64,000 bases of DNA from Anaerocolumna aminovalerica (GCF_900115365.1 NZ_FOWD01000023.1:1-64000); one strand, 5' to 3'; numbered from the stretch's first letter, positions 43,476 to 53,460 are shown. The notes: a model not told the origin generated them from the letters alone. Translations and numbers: made by a program.

Positions 43476-43892
43476 TTAATTAAACACTACCGGCTTATCT
43501 AAAAACTCGGTTTTTACTACAACATAGGGATATGTTGTCGCATTGGCTACGAATTCGTCTTGTGACGGGCCAATTAAATTAGTATCTATATATATGGCAT
43601 TGGAGGTTAAGAATAGTTCATCCACCGATATACTATATCCGCCGGTGGACTGCTCACCATATCCTACTACTATGTATAAAAAATCTGTGTTTTTATAATG
43701 CATTTTAAAGGGCTGTGCCTTCTTTTCATTAATGATTTCCATTAACGGTTCAGGAACATCTGCATCCTCTACAACTGTAAACTCCAGGTCTCGAATTTTT
43801 TTCACATCCGTATTTTCCCCTTTACATGAAGTAAATATCAAACCTGCTCCTATCACTCCTAATAGTAATACTATCATTTTAAACCTTTTCAT
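43476..43892 (-). CDS. PrcB-domain lipoprotein
   Basis: A 138-residue lipoprotein. MKRFKMIVLLLGVIGAGLIFTSC is a signal with lipobox (TSC, Cys near residue 22). The mature part carries a PrcB C-terminal-like domain: DFLYIVVGYGEQSTGGYSISVDELF and AIYIDTNLIGP, ending YPYVVVKTEF. In other bacteria PrcB works with a dentilisin-type protease, but no protease gene is nearby. It would be anchored outside the cytoplasmic membrane. The start at 43892 follows GGAGG by five bases; an upstream in-frame TTG is less likely. Role unknown. Confidence 0.8.
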   Translation of the reverse strand: MKRFKMIVLLLGVIGAGLIFTSCKGENTDVKKIRDLEFTVVEDADVPEPLMEIINEKKAQPFKMHYKNTDFLYIVVGYGEQSTGGYSISVDELFLTSNAIYIDTNLIGPSQDEFVANATTYPYVVVKTEFLDKPVVFN

Positions 43893-44026
43893 TATTTCCT
43901 CCAAAGGAATTCCTCATTTCATTTTATGATGTATGGTATAAAATCATGCGGAGTTCCTTGGGAGATTCTTTAGAAAATATATAACATTCTTTGATTACCT
44001 TCTTTTATTTATTAATCTCCCACTGT

Positions 44027-45424
44027 CTACTGTTTTAACATTTCCGGAAAATTAAAATATGCATCCTCACCATCATTGGTAGCCTCAATGGTATAGGTTT
44101 TGGTTTCGTACCCGCTTTTTATCAGAGTAATATAATGATTACCGGTTATTTTGGGGAAGCTTACCGGTGCAATACCTTTTAGCTCTCCATCCAGATATAC
44201 GGAAGCACCCTCCGGTTCTAATACATAGATGAGCTGACCGGAAACCTGTTTTCCTCCTTTAGAACTTGGTCTATCATCATCGGAATTCCCGGTATCTCTT
44301 TCTTCTCCGTTATCTGTTCGGCCTGAGGTGTAGCCGTCGGAATCATCCAAATCCTCAAGGGGAACCTCTAACTCAATTACAATGTTTTTACTTGCTTCGT
44401 CCACTATGATGGTATTTTCATAGGTTTCGTATCCTTTAAGGATAACTTTGGCCATATGTTCTCCATATTCTAACTTAATTGGTTCATTATAGGATTGAAT
44501 TACATCATCTATGTATAATTCTGCCCCTTCCGGTAAGATCTCAAAGGATACCAAACTGGACTTTACCGCAGGCTTTCTATATTCACCCATATTTAGCAAA
44601 ACATTTTCATCCCTTTTTAGACGAGCAGTTTTGGTACCTGCTAAACTACCATTTTCCAAGGTAACCTCATATTCACCTTCTCGGACAGTAACAACCATAT
44701 CCTCAGTGATTGGTAGAATGGCGTCATTACCTATATACGCAATTCCTCCTATAAAATCTTCATAGTCTTCAAAGGTTATGGTTCCGTGGCCTTTCGTTAT
44801 CTGAATAGAAAAAATCTCTCTGTCAAAGCCTTTTATAGTCAGCAAGTCTTTTTCGTGCAGATCTTCCGGCTTCAAGAAAGTATCTTTGCTGAGTATACTA
44901 ATATTCCTGTCATATTTATATTTATTGTCTCCGATGGAAAATATTTTATTAATGGTATCTATTCCCCAATTACTTGCATTCTTATATTCCCAGGTCTGGT
45001 TAGATATTTGAAGCTTAACCAGCCCAAGGTTATCCATATTGTAATAAGCATCTACCAGCTCTCCTAATTTCAGTTGCTCTAATACTAATGCCTGTTCATA
45101 CTTATCATATATAATGGTTCCGCTGTTATAATTCACAACAATATCTTCTTTCTTTTTCACATCAAATAAAGTGATACTGTTGTTTTCCCGGTTCACTTCT
45201 TTTAATACACCTATTATTTGTTTATCAAAATCCAGACTGGCTGTTTGTTCTTCTCCATCAGACTCTTTACCAGCTGAAAGCAAGGTTTTCGCACTTCCCC
45301 TGCCTTGTCCTTTAGGAATCGCCATAAATGCAGCCACTATAATAATAAAGCACCCAATTCCTAAAATAATTGGAAATCCCTTTTCTATCCCTTTCGTTTT
45401 TTCGTTAAAGTAATTATTATCCAT
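44027..45424 (-). CDS. PEGA-domain membrane protein
   Basis: A 465-residue protein. A short basic/polar start is followed by one transmembrane helix (about 18-37; IILGIGCFIIIVAAFM). The outer part has two beta-rich regions and then two PEGA domains: ILPEGAELYIDDVIQ...YGEHMAKVILKGYE near residue 300-345 and LEPEGASVYLDGELKG...HYITLIKSGYETKTYTI near 405-455. An acidic Asp/Glu/Ser linker lies between them. PEGA domains are surface-layer-like beta sandwiches. The ATG follows a weak site. No partner is in the same unit. The function is unknown, possibly wall attachment. Confidence 0.83.
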   Translation of the reverse strand: MDNNYFNEKTKGIEKGFPIILGIGCFIIIVAAFMAIPKGQGRGSAKTLLSAGKESDGEEQTASLDFDKQIIGVLKEVNRENNSITLFDVKKKEDIVVNYNSGTIIYDKYEQALVLEQLKLGELVDAYYNMDNLGLVKLQISNQTWEYKNASNWGIDTINKIFSIGDNKYKYDRNISILSKDTFLKPEDLHEKDLLTIKGFDREIFSIQITKGHGTITFEDYEDFIGGIAYIGNDAILPITEDMVVTVREGEYEVTLENGSLAGTKTARLKRDENVLLNMGEYRKPAVKSSLVSFEILPEGAELYIDDVIQSYNEPIKLEYGEHMAKVILKGYETYENTIIVDEASKNIVIELEVPLEDLDDSDGYTSGRTDNGEERDTGNSDDDRPSSKGGKQVSGQLIYVLEPEGASVYLDGELKGIAPVSFPKITGNHYITLIKSGYETKTYTIEATNDGEDAYFNFPEMLKQ

Positions 45425-45639
45425 ATACCCCTGGTTTACCTCTCTTATCCTATGTTAGCGTTATCCTGGTACTATTTTATACTTTTTTATTATTATAGAC
45501 TATCCCAATTATTAATTCAATGATAATAATGTACCCATAAGCAATTTTTACCATGGAGCCAATTCCATTAAGCATAAATAACTATTTGCTGAAGTTACAA
45601 TCTTAGGGAATATTTTGACTCAGGATAATTTACAATAAA

Positions 45640-45679
45640 GGAAAATGCTGTTACAACCCAAGGGGCAACAGCATTTTCC
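45640..45679 (-). terminator. Terminator after the CotS-family gene
   Basis: Stem GGAAAATGCTGTTAC / GCAACAGCATTTTCC (one mismatch) with a short loop, then T-rich sequence on the minus strand. It is 27 bases after the stop at 45707. The nearby 45425-45639 stretch upstream of the PEGA gene shows nothing more. Confidence 0.8.
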
Positions 45680-45706
45680 AGAAGTTTATCTATATACTAT
45701 TTATAA

Positions 45707-46834
45707 TCAACAAAATGTCCGCTCCAAACAGTCAAGAAATTGTCTCTTTCTATCCTTTTGTTCCACAATTCCAATTAATTTTTGAATATTTCTTTGAGGT
45801 ACCCAGGACTTTTTACTATTATAATAGAAATTCGTAATCTTCCAGAACTTTTCTGGATATAACAGTAAAATATATAACAGTTTCTGTTCATCTCTGCTTA
45901 AAGGAAGTATATTATTATATGCTTCTAATATCATGCTTCCAAAATCCAAATCCCAATCATTCTTCTCCATTACTTTTCGCATAAACTGGTATAAATCAGT
46001 AATTTGAATTCCAACATTGGCTTTGTCAAAATTGGTTGTTGCCATATTGGTATTTATGGTCGGGCTTCGAAGTCCTGCTGCGGATAACCCCTCTTTGTGT
46101 TCTTTATATGGGATACTATTTAGCTCATTGGCTTTATCCCAAATAAATGGATTGTTCTGTTCACAAGACATCCGATTTGCCTTAAGCATAATTACATTAT
46201 GATACGTGTAGCTTCCATGACATATATGCCTGTTTAAAGTGGCTTCCTGAAACATATTCTTGTAATTAGAGTTCTCCAGCAGCTCAGTTGCTTCCAAGGC
46301 CTCCTGGTAAAAATCATCATAACAATTCATATAACACATCTCAAACTCGTTTTTTTTTCTTTTATCACGAATATAACTTCTTACCCTCTTTAGTTCTCTG
46401 TTTCTTTTTTCAAACAATTCAATAAGATTTCCACTTGAATTGTATAAGACCTGTTCCTCACTTAAGTTAACCTCACGTAACAAAGAATGGATTACCCCAA
46501 GGTTCGTTGCGGCATCCGCTACATCAGCTTCATCTCTTAAGTTACACTCTTCACCTGGAAACCAGTTTTTTAATACATATCGATTATTCATAGAATCCTC
46601 AGTGATAATCTCACCGGCGGCATTTCGTACATATAAATCAACATAAGGGTAGTCTTGTTCCCTTAATTGCTCAAGCAAAATATTTTCAAATTCTACGCGG
46701 TTTTTAGAGCTCTCAAAGCTCTTCAATAGCTTGAGTCCCTTATCCGTCTCTAGGATTAATGCCCCCCTGATTCTATACGTACTATAGATTTTTATATTAT
46801 ATTGCCGAAATACCTCTTGGTTTTTATCCTCCAT
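45707..46834 (-). CDS. CotS-family spore coat protein (kinase-like fold)
   Basis: A 375-residue protein of the CotS/YutH group, which has the aminoglycoside-phosphotransferase-like kinase fold. The nucleotide-lobe phrase RGALILETDKGLKLLKSFESS (about 23-43) is the family start, NRYVLKNWFPGEECNLRD is the hinge region and ICHGSYTYHNVIM (about 210-222) is the catalytic-loop equivalent; canonical HGDxxxxN is changed to HGSYTYHN, so activity is doubtful. ITDLYQFMRKVMEKNDWD near 280 matches the family's DLxxFxRK element. It is a spore coat or germination-linked protein by homology. It is a single gene with a terminator after it. Confidence 0.85.
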   Translation of the reverse strand: MEDKNQEVFRQYNIKIYSTYRIRGALILETDKGLKLLKSFESSKNRVEFENILLEQLREQDYPYVDLYVRNAAGEIITEDSMNNRYVLKNWFPGEECNLRDEADVADAATNLGVIHSLLREVNLSEEQVLYNSSGNLIELFEKRNRELKRVRSYIRDKRKKNEFEMCYMNCYDDFYQEALEATELLENSNYKNMFQEATLNRHICHGSYTYHNVIMLKANRMSCEQNNPFIWDKANELNSIPYKEHKEGLSAAGLRSPTINTNMATTNFDKANVGIQITDLYQFMRKVMEKNDWDLDFGSMILEAYNNILPLSRDEQKLLYILLLYPEKFWKITNFYYNSKKSWVPQRNIQKLIGIVEQKDRKRQFLDCLERTFC

Positions 46835-47052
46835 AGGAAAGCCTCCTGACCCAAACTATTGCACCGCCCCAAAGGGGTGTCTCTCTCTAATCCTATGATA
46901 AAAGATTATATTTCATGACAGGAAATGCTTTGATTTTAATAAAAAATCAAAGTAATTCTAACTCATTATGAATTATCCAGAGGTTTACTGTTTGGGTTAA
47001 AAGGTACATGTTTTATAAATATTCTTATACTAAGATGGTTAAAGAAATGTAT

Positions 47053-47100
47053 AAAAAGTCTTCGCAAAAGTTTTTATATATGTGTTTTTGCGAAGATCTT
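47053..47100 (-). terminator. Terminator of cca
   Basis: Arms AGTCTTCGCAAAA and TTTTTGCGAAGATCT pair with one mismatch around a 15-base loop. On the minus strand the hairpin ends in a T tract. It lies about 110 bases after the cca stop. The rest of 46835-47210 is AT-rich with nothing else seen. Confidence 0.75.
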
Positions 47101-47210
47101 TTACCTCATTTATACAAGATTAATATTATATTTTATCTAAGTTATAGAACCTCTCTATTCCTTGTTTAAACATTGAATTTATGGATTTTTAGTAAAGTTT
47201 TAATTATAAA

Positions 47211-48632
47211 TTAGCATTCATCCTTTAAATACTTTTGGGCAATATCAATCAGCGTCTTTCTCTCATTGTATTCCGGTTTTTCTAAAACACAATCCAACAG
47301 TTTATTTAAAATATCTCCAATCTTCTTACCAGGTTGGAGCCCCAGGCTAATCAGGTCTTGCCCGTTAATTGCAAGCATCTTTAAATTAATGCATTCCTTT
47401 TTCTCATGAATTTCATAAAACAGTGTCTCCGCTTTCGTTATACTGGTAAGCTTGTCTTCCCATGTATCCGGGTTTTGAGCCAGAACATCCGCTCTCTTTA
47501 CTTCAAAAAGCAATTCCATAATATCTTCCCCGATTTTATTTATTGCCTTTCTCATTCCTGCCGGGGTAAGAGAGAAATCATAATCATGCCATTGTACCAA
47601 TCGAACAACTTTATCCAAGGTTTCATTATCAAATTTTAGCCTTCTTAATACATTTTTTGCTGTTTGAGCTCCCTTTTCCTGATGGCCATAAAAATGATCT
47701 TCTCCGTCTTTTCCCCTAAACTTACAACTTGGTTTTTCAACATCATGAAGAAGGAGGGTCCATTTTAGAATCAGTTTGTCCTTACTTTGAAATTCATGAA
47801 ACTGCCTTGGGAGTCTTAATTCCTTCCACTGCTCCATAGCAGAAGATTTATCTTTTGTTTTCCCTACTGCTTCAATTCCTTTTACTGTATGGACTCCTAC
47901 TGAGTAAATATGATGGTGATTATACTGCCCTGTAGCCATCATAATATCAAATTCCGGCAGTATTACTTTCGTAATGCCGGTTTCATACGCAATAAATAGT
48001 TTCTCCGGATGATCGGATAGCAGTAATTTATTCAGTTCTACCCGGATTCTTTCTGCACTTATATTTTTTAAATGTTCCTTTTTCTCTTTAATAGCTTCTA
48101 AAGTCTCTTTTTCTATCTCAAATCCCAATTGGGCAGAGAATCGGATTGCCCTTAAAATTCTTAGGGCATCTTCATCAAACCGGTCTCTTGCACTTCCTAC
48201 ACACCGTATAATTCCATCTTCTATATCCTTTAATCCACCGAAAATATCTACCATGCCGCCCTTTCCATTATAAGCCATAGCATTAATGGTAAAATCTCTT
48301 CTTCTTAAATCTTCCGCCAGGTTTGCCGTAAACTCTACTGCTTTTGGATGCCTGTTGTCCTCATATTCTCCATCGATCCGATAGGTAGTTACTTCATATC
48401 CTTCTTTCTCTAACATAACCGTAACCGTACCATGTAAGATACCGGTATCAATTGTTCTGTAAAATATTTTCTTTACTTCTTCCGGTTTTGCCGAGGTGGT
48501 AATATCCCAATCCTCGGGTTCTTTTCCCAATATCGAATCCCGAACGCAGCCGCCGACAGCGTAAGCTTCGAAACCATGTTTCATTAATTGATTTATAATG
48601 TAATCCACCTTCTGTGGCAACTGTATCTTCAT
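47211..48632 (-). CDS. cca: CCA tRNA nucleotidyltransferase
   Basis: A 473-residue enzyme that adds or repairs the 3' CCA of tRNA. The N-terminal head has GGCVRDSILGKEPEDWDITTSA (catalytic Asp of the DxD pair near residue 39-41), the RRDFTINAMAYN motif (about 111-122), and RILRAIRFSAQLGF. The central HD domain has LLHDVEKPSCKFRG (HD near 294) and HGHQEKGA-type sequence as YGHQEKGAQTA. The length and HD domain fit the Cca/HD class. GGAGG precedes the ATG. It is probably a single gene. Confidence 0.95.
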   Translation of the reverse strand: MKIQLPQKVDYIINQLMKHGFEAYAVGGCVRDSILGKEPEDWDITTSAKPEEVKKIFYRTIDTGILHGTVTVMLEKEGYEVTTYRIDGEYEDNRHPKAVEFTANLAEDLRRRDFTINAMAYNGKGGMVDIFGGLKDIEDGIIRCVGSARDRFDEDALRILRAIRFSAQLGFEIEKETLEAIKEKKEHLKNISAERIRVELNKLLLSDHPEKLFIAYETGITKVILPEFDIMMATGQYNHHHIYSVGVHTVKGIEAVGKTKDKSSAMEQWKELRLPRQFHEFQSKDKLILKWTLLLHDVEKPSCKFRGKDGEDHFYGHQEKGAQTAKNVLRRLKFDNETLDKVVRLVQWHDYDFSLTPAGMRKAINKIGEDIMELLFEVKRADVLAQNPDTWEDKLTSITKAETLFYEIHEKKECINLKMLAINGQDLISLGLQPGKKIGDILNKLLDCVLEKPEYNERKTLIDIAQKYLKDEC

Positions 48633-48820
48633 GAAAAACCTCCATTACTGCATAGGAATCCTACCTTTCATTATTTATATTATAGCCTAAGATGAAATCT
48701 ATAACAATATTTTTTATATTTCTGCAAATGTTTATATTATTGTAAATGTTTATAATACTAATATTAATATTCCTATAGCTTCTTATCTATATATAATCTC
48801 TTTTTAAACCCCACTAAAAA

Positions 48821-48857
48821 TCCTCTCAAAAAACCAAATTCAAGCTTTTTGAGAGGA
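48821..48857 (-). terminator. Terminator of proS
   Basis: Perfect 12-base stem TCCTCTCAAAAA (48821-48832) / TTTTTGAGAGGA (48846-48857) with a 13-base loop, followed by T on the minus strand. It is 125 bases after the proS stop. The 48633-48820 stretch is AT-rich and shows no gene. Confidence 0.78.
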
Positions 48858-48981
48858 CTTTTTAAGTTTTATTATTAAGATAAGTATAAAATTCCCTTAT
48901 TCCTAAGACATATGATATTTCATATAGGTTTCCCTTTATATGCATCCTGAGAAATATACAACGTACCAGGTATTTGTGATA

Positions 48982-50415
48982 TTAATAAGCCTTGCCCCAG
49001 TAAACCATTGACTTAGCTTTTTTACCGCAGCATACACAAGTGTCTGCAACTTCTTCCTGTTCAAATGGTATACATCGGGAAGTGGCTCCGGTTTCTTCTT
49101 TAATTTTGTCTTCACAGGTTCTGTCTCCGCACCACATGGCTTTTACAAAACCAGGTTTGTTCTCAATGGAAGATTTGAATTCTTCATAGTCAGCTGCAGA
49201 AGATGTATGGGCATCACGATGTGCTCTTGCTCTCTCTAGCATTTCTTTCTGCATAGTTTCAAGAACCTCACCCACTGTTACCTCAATAGTATCTAAGGAA
49301 GCTATGATCTTCTCCCTTGTATCACGGCGTACAATAACAGCCTGATTGGCTTCAATATCCTTTGGACCAATTTCTATACGAAGAGGAATTCCTCTGATTT
49401 CCTGCTCACTGAATTTCCAGCCAGGACTCTTATCGGTATCGTCTACCTTTACTCTAAAGTTTCCTAACTTCTCTTTAAGCTCAGCAGCCTTTTCCAGAAC
49501 ACCTTCCTTGTGCTGTGCAATAGGAATTATCATAACCTGAGTAGGTGCAATTCTTGGTGGTAATACCAATCCGCTGTCATCACCATGAACCATGATAACT
49601 GCTCCAATAATACGTGTTGACATACCCCAGGAGGTTTGATGTACGTATTGAAGTTTATTTTCCTTATCCGTATATTGGATATCAAAGGCATGTGCAAATC
49701 CATCACCAAAGTTGTGGCTGGTTCCGGATTGTAAAGCTTTTCCGTCATGCATTAAGGCTTCAATTGTATAAGTAGAATGGGCTCCTGCAAATTTTTCTTT
49801 ATCCGTTTTTTTACCTTTAATCATAGGAATTGCTAATACCTGTTCACAAAAATCTGCATATACATTCAACATTTGAATGGTTCTATCTTCTGCCTCTTCT
49901 GCGGTAGCGTGTGCAGTGTGTCCCTCTTGCCATAAGAATTCCATGGAGCGAAGGAAGGGTCTTGTTGTTTTCTCCCAACGAACTACAGAACACCATTGAT
50001 TATAAAGCTTTGGCAGATCACGATAAGACTGCACTATATTTGAATAAAAATCACAGAATAAAGTTTCAGAAGTAGGTCTTACACATAAGCGTTCCTGTAA
50101 TGGTTCTAAACCTCCATGTGTTACCCATGCTACTTCCGGTGCGAAACCTTCCACATGATCTTTTTCTTTTTGCAATAAACTTTCCGGTATAAACATTGGC
50201 ATATATACATTCTCTACACCAGTTTCTTTAAATCTTCTGTCCAATTCCTTTTGAATATTCTCCCAGATTGCATAACCGTTAGGACGGATAATCATACATC
50301 CTCTTATACTGGAGTATTCAACCAATTCTGCCTTTTTAACCACATCGGTATACCATTGGGCAAAATCTTCTTCCATAGAAGTAATTGCTTCTACTAATTT
50401 CTTTTCCTTAGCCAT
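48982..50415 (-). CDS. proS: Prolyl-tRNA synthetase, short eukaryote/archaea-like type
   Basis: A class II synthetase, 477 aa, that attaches Pro to tRNA-Pro. It has [15 protein letters not shown] (motif 1 region, about 38-52), [20 protein letters not shown] with the motif 2 loop (about 150-175), THGGLEPL, and [14 protein letters not shown] (motif 3 region, about 290-303). The short length and lack of the bacterial INS editing domain place it in the eukaryote/archaea-like class; the C terminus has the Zn-binding [13 protein letters not shown]...CVCCGK and ends in WGKAY. The start at 50415 follows AAAGGAGAG by eight bases; the frame extends into the T-box leader and should not be used. T-box at 50521-50800. 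Confidence 0.95.
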   Translation of the reverse strand: MAKEKKLVEAITSMEEDFAQWYTDVVKKAELVEYSSIRGCMIIRPNGYAIWENIQKELDRRFKETGVENVYMPMFIPESLLQKEKDHVEGFAPEVAWVTHGGLEPLQERLCVRPTSETLFCDFYSNIVQSYRDLPKLYNQWCSVVRWEKTTRPFLRSMEFLWQEGHTAHATAEEAEDRTIQMLNVYADFCEQVLAIPMIKGKKTDKEKFAGAHSTYTIEALMHDGKALQSGTSHNFGDGFAHAFDIQYTDKENKLQYVHQTSWGMSTRIIGAVIMVHGDDSGLVLPPRIAPTQVMIIPIAQHKEGVLEKAAELKEKLGNFRVKVDDTDKSPGWKFSEQEIRGIPLRIEIGPKDIEANQAVIVRRDTREKIIASLDTIEVTVGEVLETMQKEMLERARAHRDAHTSSAADYEEFKSSIENKPGFVKAMWCGDRTCEDKIKEETGATSRCIPFEQEEVADTCVCCGKKAKSMVYWGKAY

Positions 50416-50520
50416 AACGCTCTCTCCTTTCTTAGTTCCAGTCCTGTCATAAAGAATAGTATTATTTTCAATTACTTTTTTGACATTTCTGGTTTTGCAT
50501 AATGCATGTATGAAAGGCAA

Positions 50521-50800
50521 CAAAAAAAGCCTTTCATCCACAAGGGACCGAAAGACCTCGGCGGTACCACCCTAATTAACTGCAGATCATTTCACTGACA
50601 GTTCTCTTTTCTATCCGTTAACGCCGGTTTTACGCTATATTTTCATACAGAGCTCCAAGGTAGGTTCTATAATGCTGTCAAAAGAATCTCACACCAATTG
50701 ATTCTCTCTCTGAGTTGACAACTACTATATACTATTCCTTTTCATCGCTATTAGCTGTATTCACGGAATTCCTTTGTAATACAAATTAATTATTACAATT
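50521..50800 (-). promoter_or_regulatory. T-box leader of proS (tRNA-Pro sensing)
   Basis: On the minus strand the T-box core AGGGTGGTACCGCCGAGG (50557-50573) is a near-perfect match to the consensus. The terminator has arms GTCTTTC and GAAAGGC ending in seven T (50522-50528). The specifier codon CCT is at 50662-50664 in the context AGAACCTACC, assigning proline. Stem I begins near 50800. Uncharged tRNA-Pro should allow read-through. Confidence 0.93.
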
Positions 50801-50819
50801 ATACAGAATTTCTATTCAG

Positions 50820-50847
50820 ATTATAATGAAGATTTTATGCTACACAA
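50820..50847 (-). promoter_or_regulatory. SigA-type promoter of the proS T-box transcript
   Basis: On the minus strand TTGTGT (50842-50847) and TATAAT (50820-50825), 16 bases apart. Sequence 50848-50984 shows nothing else. Confidence 0.5.
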
Positions 50848-50984
50848 ACTTTTTTGTCAAGCAAAATCTGTTAGAAACAATCCTGCTTAAATAAAAAAGT
50901 AAATTCATTAAAAATAATCCAGTAAAATAAGCGTACTTATAAATCTATGTTTTAATTATACTCCCTCTCAAGGATTAAAACCCA

Positions 50985-52049
50985 TTAATAATTTGTTTCC
51001 TCACGATAAGCCAGCCTTATCTCAGTTTCCTTTACAATAGTAATTATAATTACAAGTCCCAAGGGTCCCAGAATAAATCCAAACAAACCGAATAATTTAA
51101 ATCCAACGTACATGGACATTAAGGTAAAAACAGGCTTTATACCAATACGGTTTCCTAACAATTTTGGTTCCACAAATTGACGTACGAACATAATAATAAA
51201 ATAAATAGTCATTAAAATTGCCGCTGAAAATACATCCTGATTAAATAAGGAGATAATGCTCCAAGGTATTAATATAGCACCACTTCCCAACATTGGAAAT
51301 GCATCAAATAATCCAATTCCAATTCCGATCAGCATAGCGTATTTATTCTTTATAATCAACAAGCCTGCCGTACATATAACAGATATAATAGCCATTAAAA
51401 TAACCTGTGTTCTTAAATAAGCCACTCCTGTTTCCGATAACTTACCGGTAATAAGATGTATGTCCTGATAAAGCACACTGCTTCTAAAACTTTTTTTATA
51501 AGCGGCTTCATCTTTCATTAATAGTAGAGCAGAAACCAGTGTAATTAAAATAATACCTATCATCCCTATAATACTAATTACAATGTTTAAACTTTTTGTG
51601 GTAATGGAAGGCATAATATCATTTCGAACTACAACAATCATGGTCTCAAAGTGATCGTCAAACATTCCTCTAACCGTTCCTAATTTCGTACCAAAAAAAT
51701 TATCAAATGAATTGCATAAGGAATCAATTTTTCCAGATAATATAGATAAATAGATAGGCATGTTTTGCAATAATATTATTAACTGTTTTATAAATATATT
51801 ACCCAAATAACACAAAGCCCATACTACCAGACTTCCAAGCACTCCCAAAGATAAGATTGCACTTACTACTCTTGGAAATTTTAATTTTTCAGTTAAAAAT
51901 TTTACCACGGGCAATAAAATCCATGCAATAAAATATGCAATTACAAAAGGAGCAAAGAGAGGTAATATATATTGAAATCCAAAGTATACACCGATAATAG
52001 TTAAAACCATTGCAATAATTAGTTTGGTTTTATTATTTAAGCGAATCAT
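50985..52049 (-). CDS. AI-2E family permease, YtvI-like
   Basis: A 354-residue membrane protein of the AI-2 exporter (TqsA/PerM) superfamily with about eight helices. The N-terminal hairpin (IIAMVLTIIGVYFGFQYILPLFAPFVIAYFIAWILL) and the family signature GAILIPWSIISLF near residue 245, then IVRQFVEPKLLG-like (FVRQFVEPKLLGNRIG, about 282-297), are clear. Length and clostridial context resemble YtvI, a sporulation membrane protein, more than a quorum exporter. GGGAGG precedes the ATG. The substrate is unknown. Confidence 0.85.
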   Translation of the reverse strand: MIRLNNKTKLIIAMVLTIIGVYFGFQYILPLFAPFVIAYFIAWILLPVVKFLTEKLKFPRVVSAILSLGVLGSLVVWALCYLGNIFIKQLIILLQNMPIYLSILSGKIDSLCNSFDNFFGTKLGTVRGMFDDHFETMIVVVRNDIMPSITTKSLNIVISIIGMIGIILITLVSALLLMKDEAAYKKSFRSSVLYQDIHLITGKLSETGVAYLRTQVILMAIISVICTAGLLIIKNKYAMLIGIGIGLFDAFPMLGSGAILIPWSIISLFNQDVFSAAILMTIYFIIMFVRQFVEPKLLGNRIGIKPVFTLMSMYVGFKLFGLFGFILGPLGLVIIITIVKETEIRLAYREETNY

Positions 52050-52074
52050 AGAAACCTCCCTTCTTATACAAAAG

Positions 52075-52106
52075 AAAAAATACAGAAAGACAAATATCTT
52101 TCTGTA
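52075..52106 (-). terminator. Terminator of the cytidylate kinase-like gene
   Basis: Perfect 10-base stem TACAGAAAGA / TCTTTCTGTA with a six-base loop, followed on the minus strand by six T. It is 118 bases after the stop at 52225. Confidence 0.78.
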
Positions 52107-52224
52107 TATATTGTTTGTAGATTATGAAATTGTATGTTAGGTGATTGCTTCATAGATTTCATAAGAATGGTGAGACAGCTTATCCCATGCAACTATTTAA
52201 CAAAAAAGCAAATTACAACCTATA

Positions 52225-53043
52225 CTATTTTAAAATAACAGGTACAAAAGGCTCTTTTGCAATAATGGCAGCAATTACGTTCTCTTTGCCTTCTATAATG
52301 TTTAATTCATTTTTTATTTTTTTAACAAGAATTTCTTGCTTTCTTTTTTCCGGATTTTCTTGTCTAAGCTTCACCAAACCCGCTGTATGTTCTATATCTT
52401 CCTTGGTAATCTCTCCGGGATATAAGATTTGAGGACTTAATAAGATAGTATTGATTCCCTGATTTCCCGGTTCAAAGACTTCTCTTTTTTTCATAGCCTC
52501 ATCAAACTTCTTAGCTTCCTCCAATATAACAACGGCTATATTATCCGGTGTAGTACAAGTACTGTCAATAACTAAATTATAATTGGAGAAATTAAAATAA
52601 TCTAAACCATAAAGTTCCTTATATCGTTTATCTTCGGTTTCTGCTCTGGCTGCCAACAATTTCTTTGCTTCTTCCAAAGAAGTATATTTTTCTTCCTTAC
52701 CTCTGTTGTCATTCATAACTCTCTCAGCTGCCACATCAAGACTTACTGATAAAAAGACTTTAAAAGACTGTTCTACAAAATGCCATGCCAAACGTGAATC
52801 AAATATAATATTCTTATGTCTGTTTTCTCTTGATATTCTGGCAGTTGCGTCGTCTATCATATTATCATATTTAGGATCGCTGCACATTAACCGGTTCATT
52901 TCAAGAGTTGTTATGTTCATTTCCCTTGCAAGTTCTCTTTGTACAGTCCCCGTTGAATATATTTCAAAACCATGCTGATCTCTTAAAATTTTACAAACCG
53001 TTGATTTACCGCTTCCTAAATTACCTGTAATTGTTATATGCAT
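52225..53043 (-). CDS. Cytidylate kinase-like P-loop protein
   Basis: A 272-residue P-loop protein of the cytidylate kinase-like (Cmk2) family. The Walker A loop is GNLGSGKSTVCKIL (about 7-20), followed by FEIYSTGTVQRELAREMNI, the (I/Y)xxxG lid start, and FDSRLAWHFVEQSFKVFL. The C-terminal 80 residues (AKKFDEAMKKREVFEP onwards) hold LSPQILYPGEITKEDIEHTAGLVKLRQENPEKR and are unlike classical Cmk. It probably phosphorylates a nucleoside monophosphate; substrate not certain. The start at 53043 follows AGGTG by five bases; the frame extends to 53100. A partial copy of the palindromic repeat (53084-53126) lies just upstream. Confidence 0.8.
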   Translation of the reverse strand: MHITITGNLGSGKSTVCKILRDQHGFEIYSTGTVQRELAREMNITTLEMNRLMCSDPKYDNMIDDATARISRENRHKNIIFDSRLAWHFVEQSFKVFLSVSLDVAAERVMNDNRGKEEKYTSLEEAKKLLAARAETEDKRYKELYGLDYFNFSNYNLVIDSTCTTPDNIAVVILEEAKKFDEAMKKREVFEPGNQGINTILLSPQILYPGEITKEDIEHTAGLVKLRQENPEKRKQEILVKKIKNELNIIEGKENVIAAIIAKEPFVPVILK

Positions 53044-53083
53044 ATTAACACCTGTTCCTATCTCTCTATTTCGTTTATTAATA

Positions 53084-53126
53084 TTGCAAGAAGCTTGCAA
53101 TTCTTTATTAGGTTTTATTATATCAT
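53084..53126. repeat. Partial copy of the dispersed palindromic repeat
   Basis: TTGCAAGAAGCTTGCAA (perfect 7-base arms) followed by TTCTTTATTAGGTTTTATTATATCAT. It matches the second palindrome and the TTATTATATCAT end of the unit at 26931-27128. It lies 41 bases before the start of the cytidylate kinase-like gene and carries TGATATAAT on the minus strand. Confidence 0.6.
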
Positions 53127-53149
53127 CGCCTGTTCCTTACGTAAAGTAT

Positions 53150-53401
53150 CTACTTTCCGCTTTTAGAATATACCGTCTTGACGCTGATACCCTTTAACAT
53201 ACCCAACTTTCCGGATAGGGAACTTATTACATTATTTTCTGCATCTATTACAATGCTGATGATACTTACATTCTTCTCTCTATAAGGTATCCCCATTCTT
53301 CCCACTATATATTTCCCATATTCATGAAGAATTTTATTTAGCTCTTCCACTACGTCCATATTATCTACAATAATACCAATTAAAGCTATTCTGGTTTCCA
53401 T
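53150..53401 (-). CDS. TM1266-type iron-only hydrogenase system regulator
   Basis: An 83-residue ferredoxin-fold protein. METRIALIGIIVDNMD and HEYGKYIVGRMGIPYREKNVSIISIVIDA, followed by SSLSGKLGMLKGISVKTVYSK, match the TM1266 'iron-only hydrogenase system regulator' family, usually coded next to hydEFG or hydrogenase genes. Here it lies between a cytidylate kinase-like gene and a two-component system, far from the hydrogenase island at 2-11 kb. The fold resembles ACT/NikR ligand domains without a DNA-binding part. It may bind a ligand or protein partner. AGGAGTG stands before the ATG. Confidence 0.85.
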   Translation of the reverse strand: METRIALIGIIVDNMDVVEELNKILHEYGKYIVGRMGIPYREKNVSIISIVIDAENNVISSLSGKLGMLKGISVKTVYSKSGK

Positions 53402-53460
53402 TTCTACACTCCTGTTTTCTTAATTCATTAAACATGGTTATAAAAAGTATAATATACGAA

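Noticed and set aside
46929-46955. Hairpin CTTTGATTTT/AAATCAAAG
   Set aside because: Short, AT-only stem with no tract or position that suggests function.
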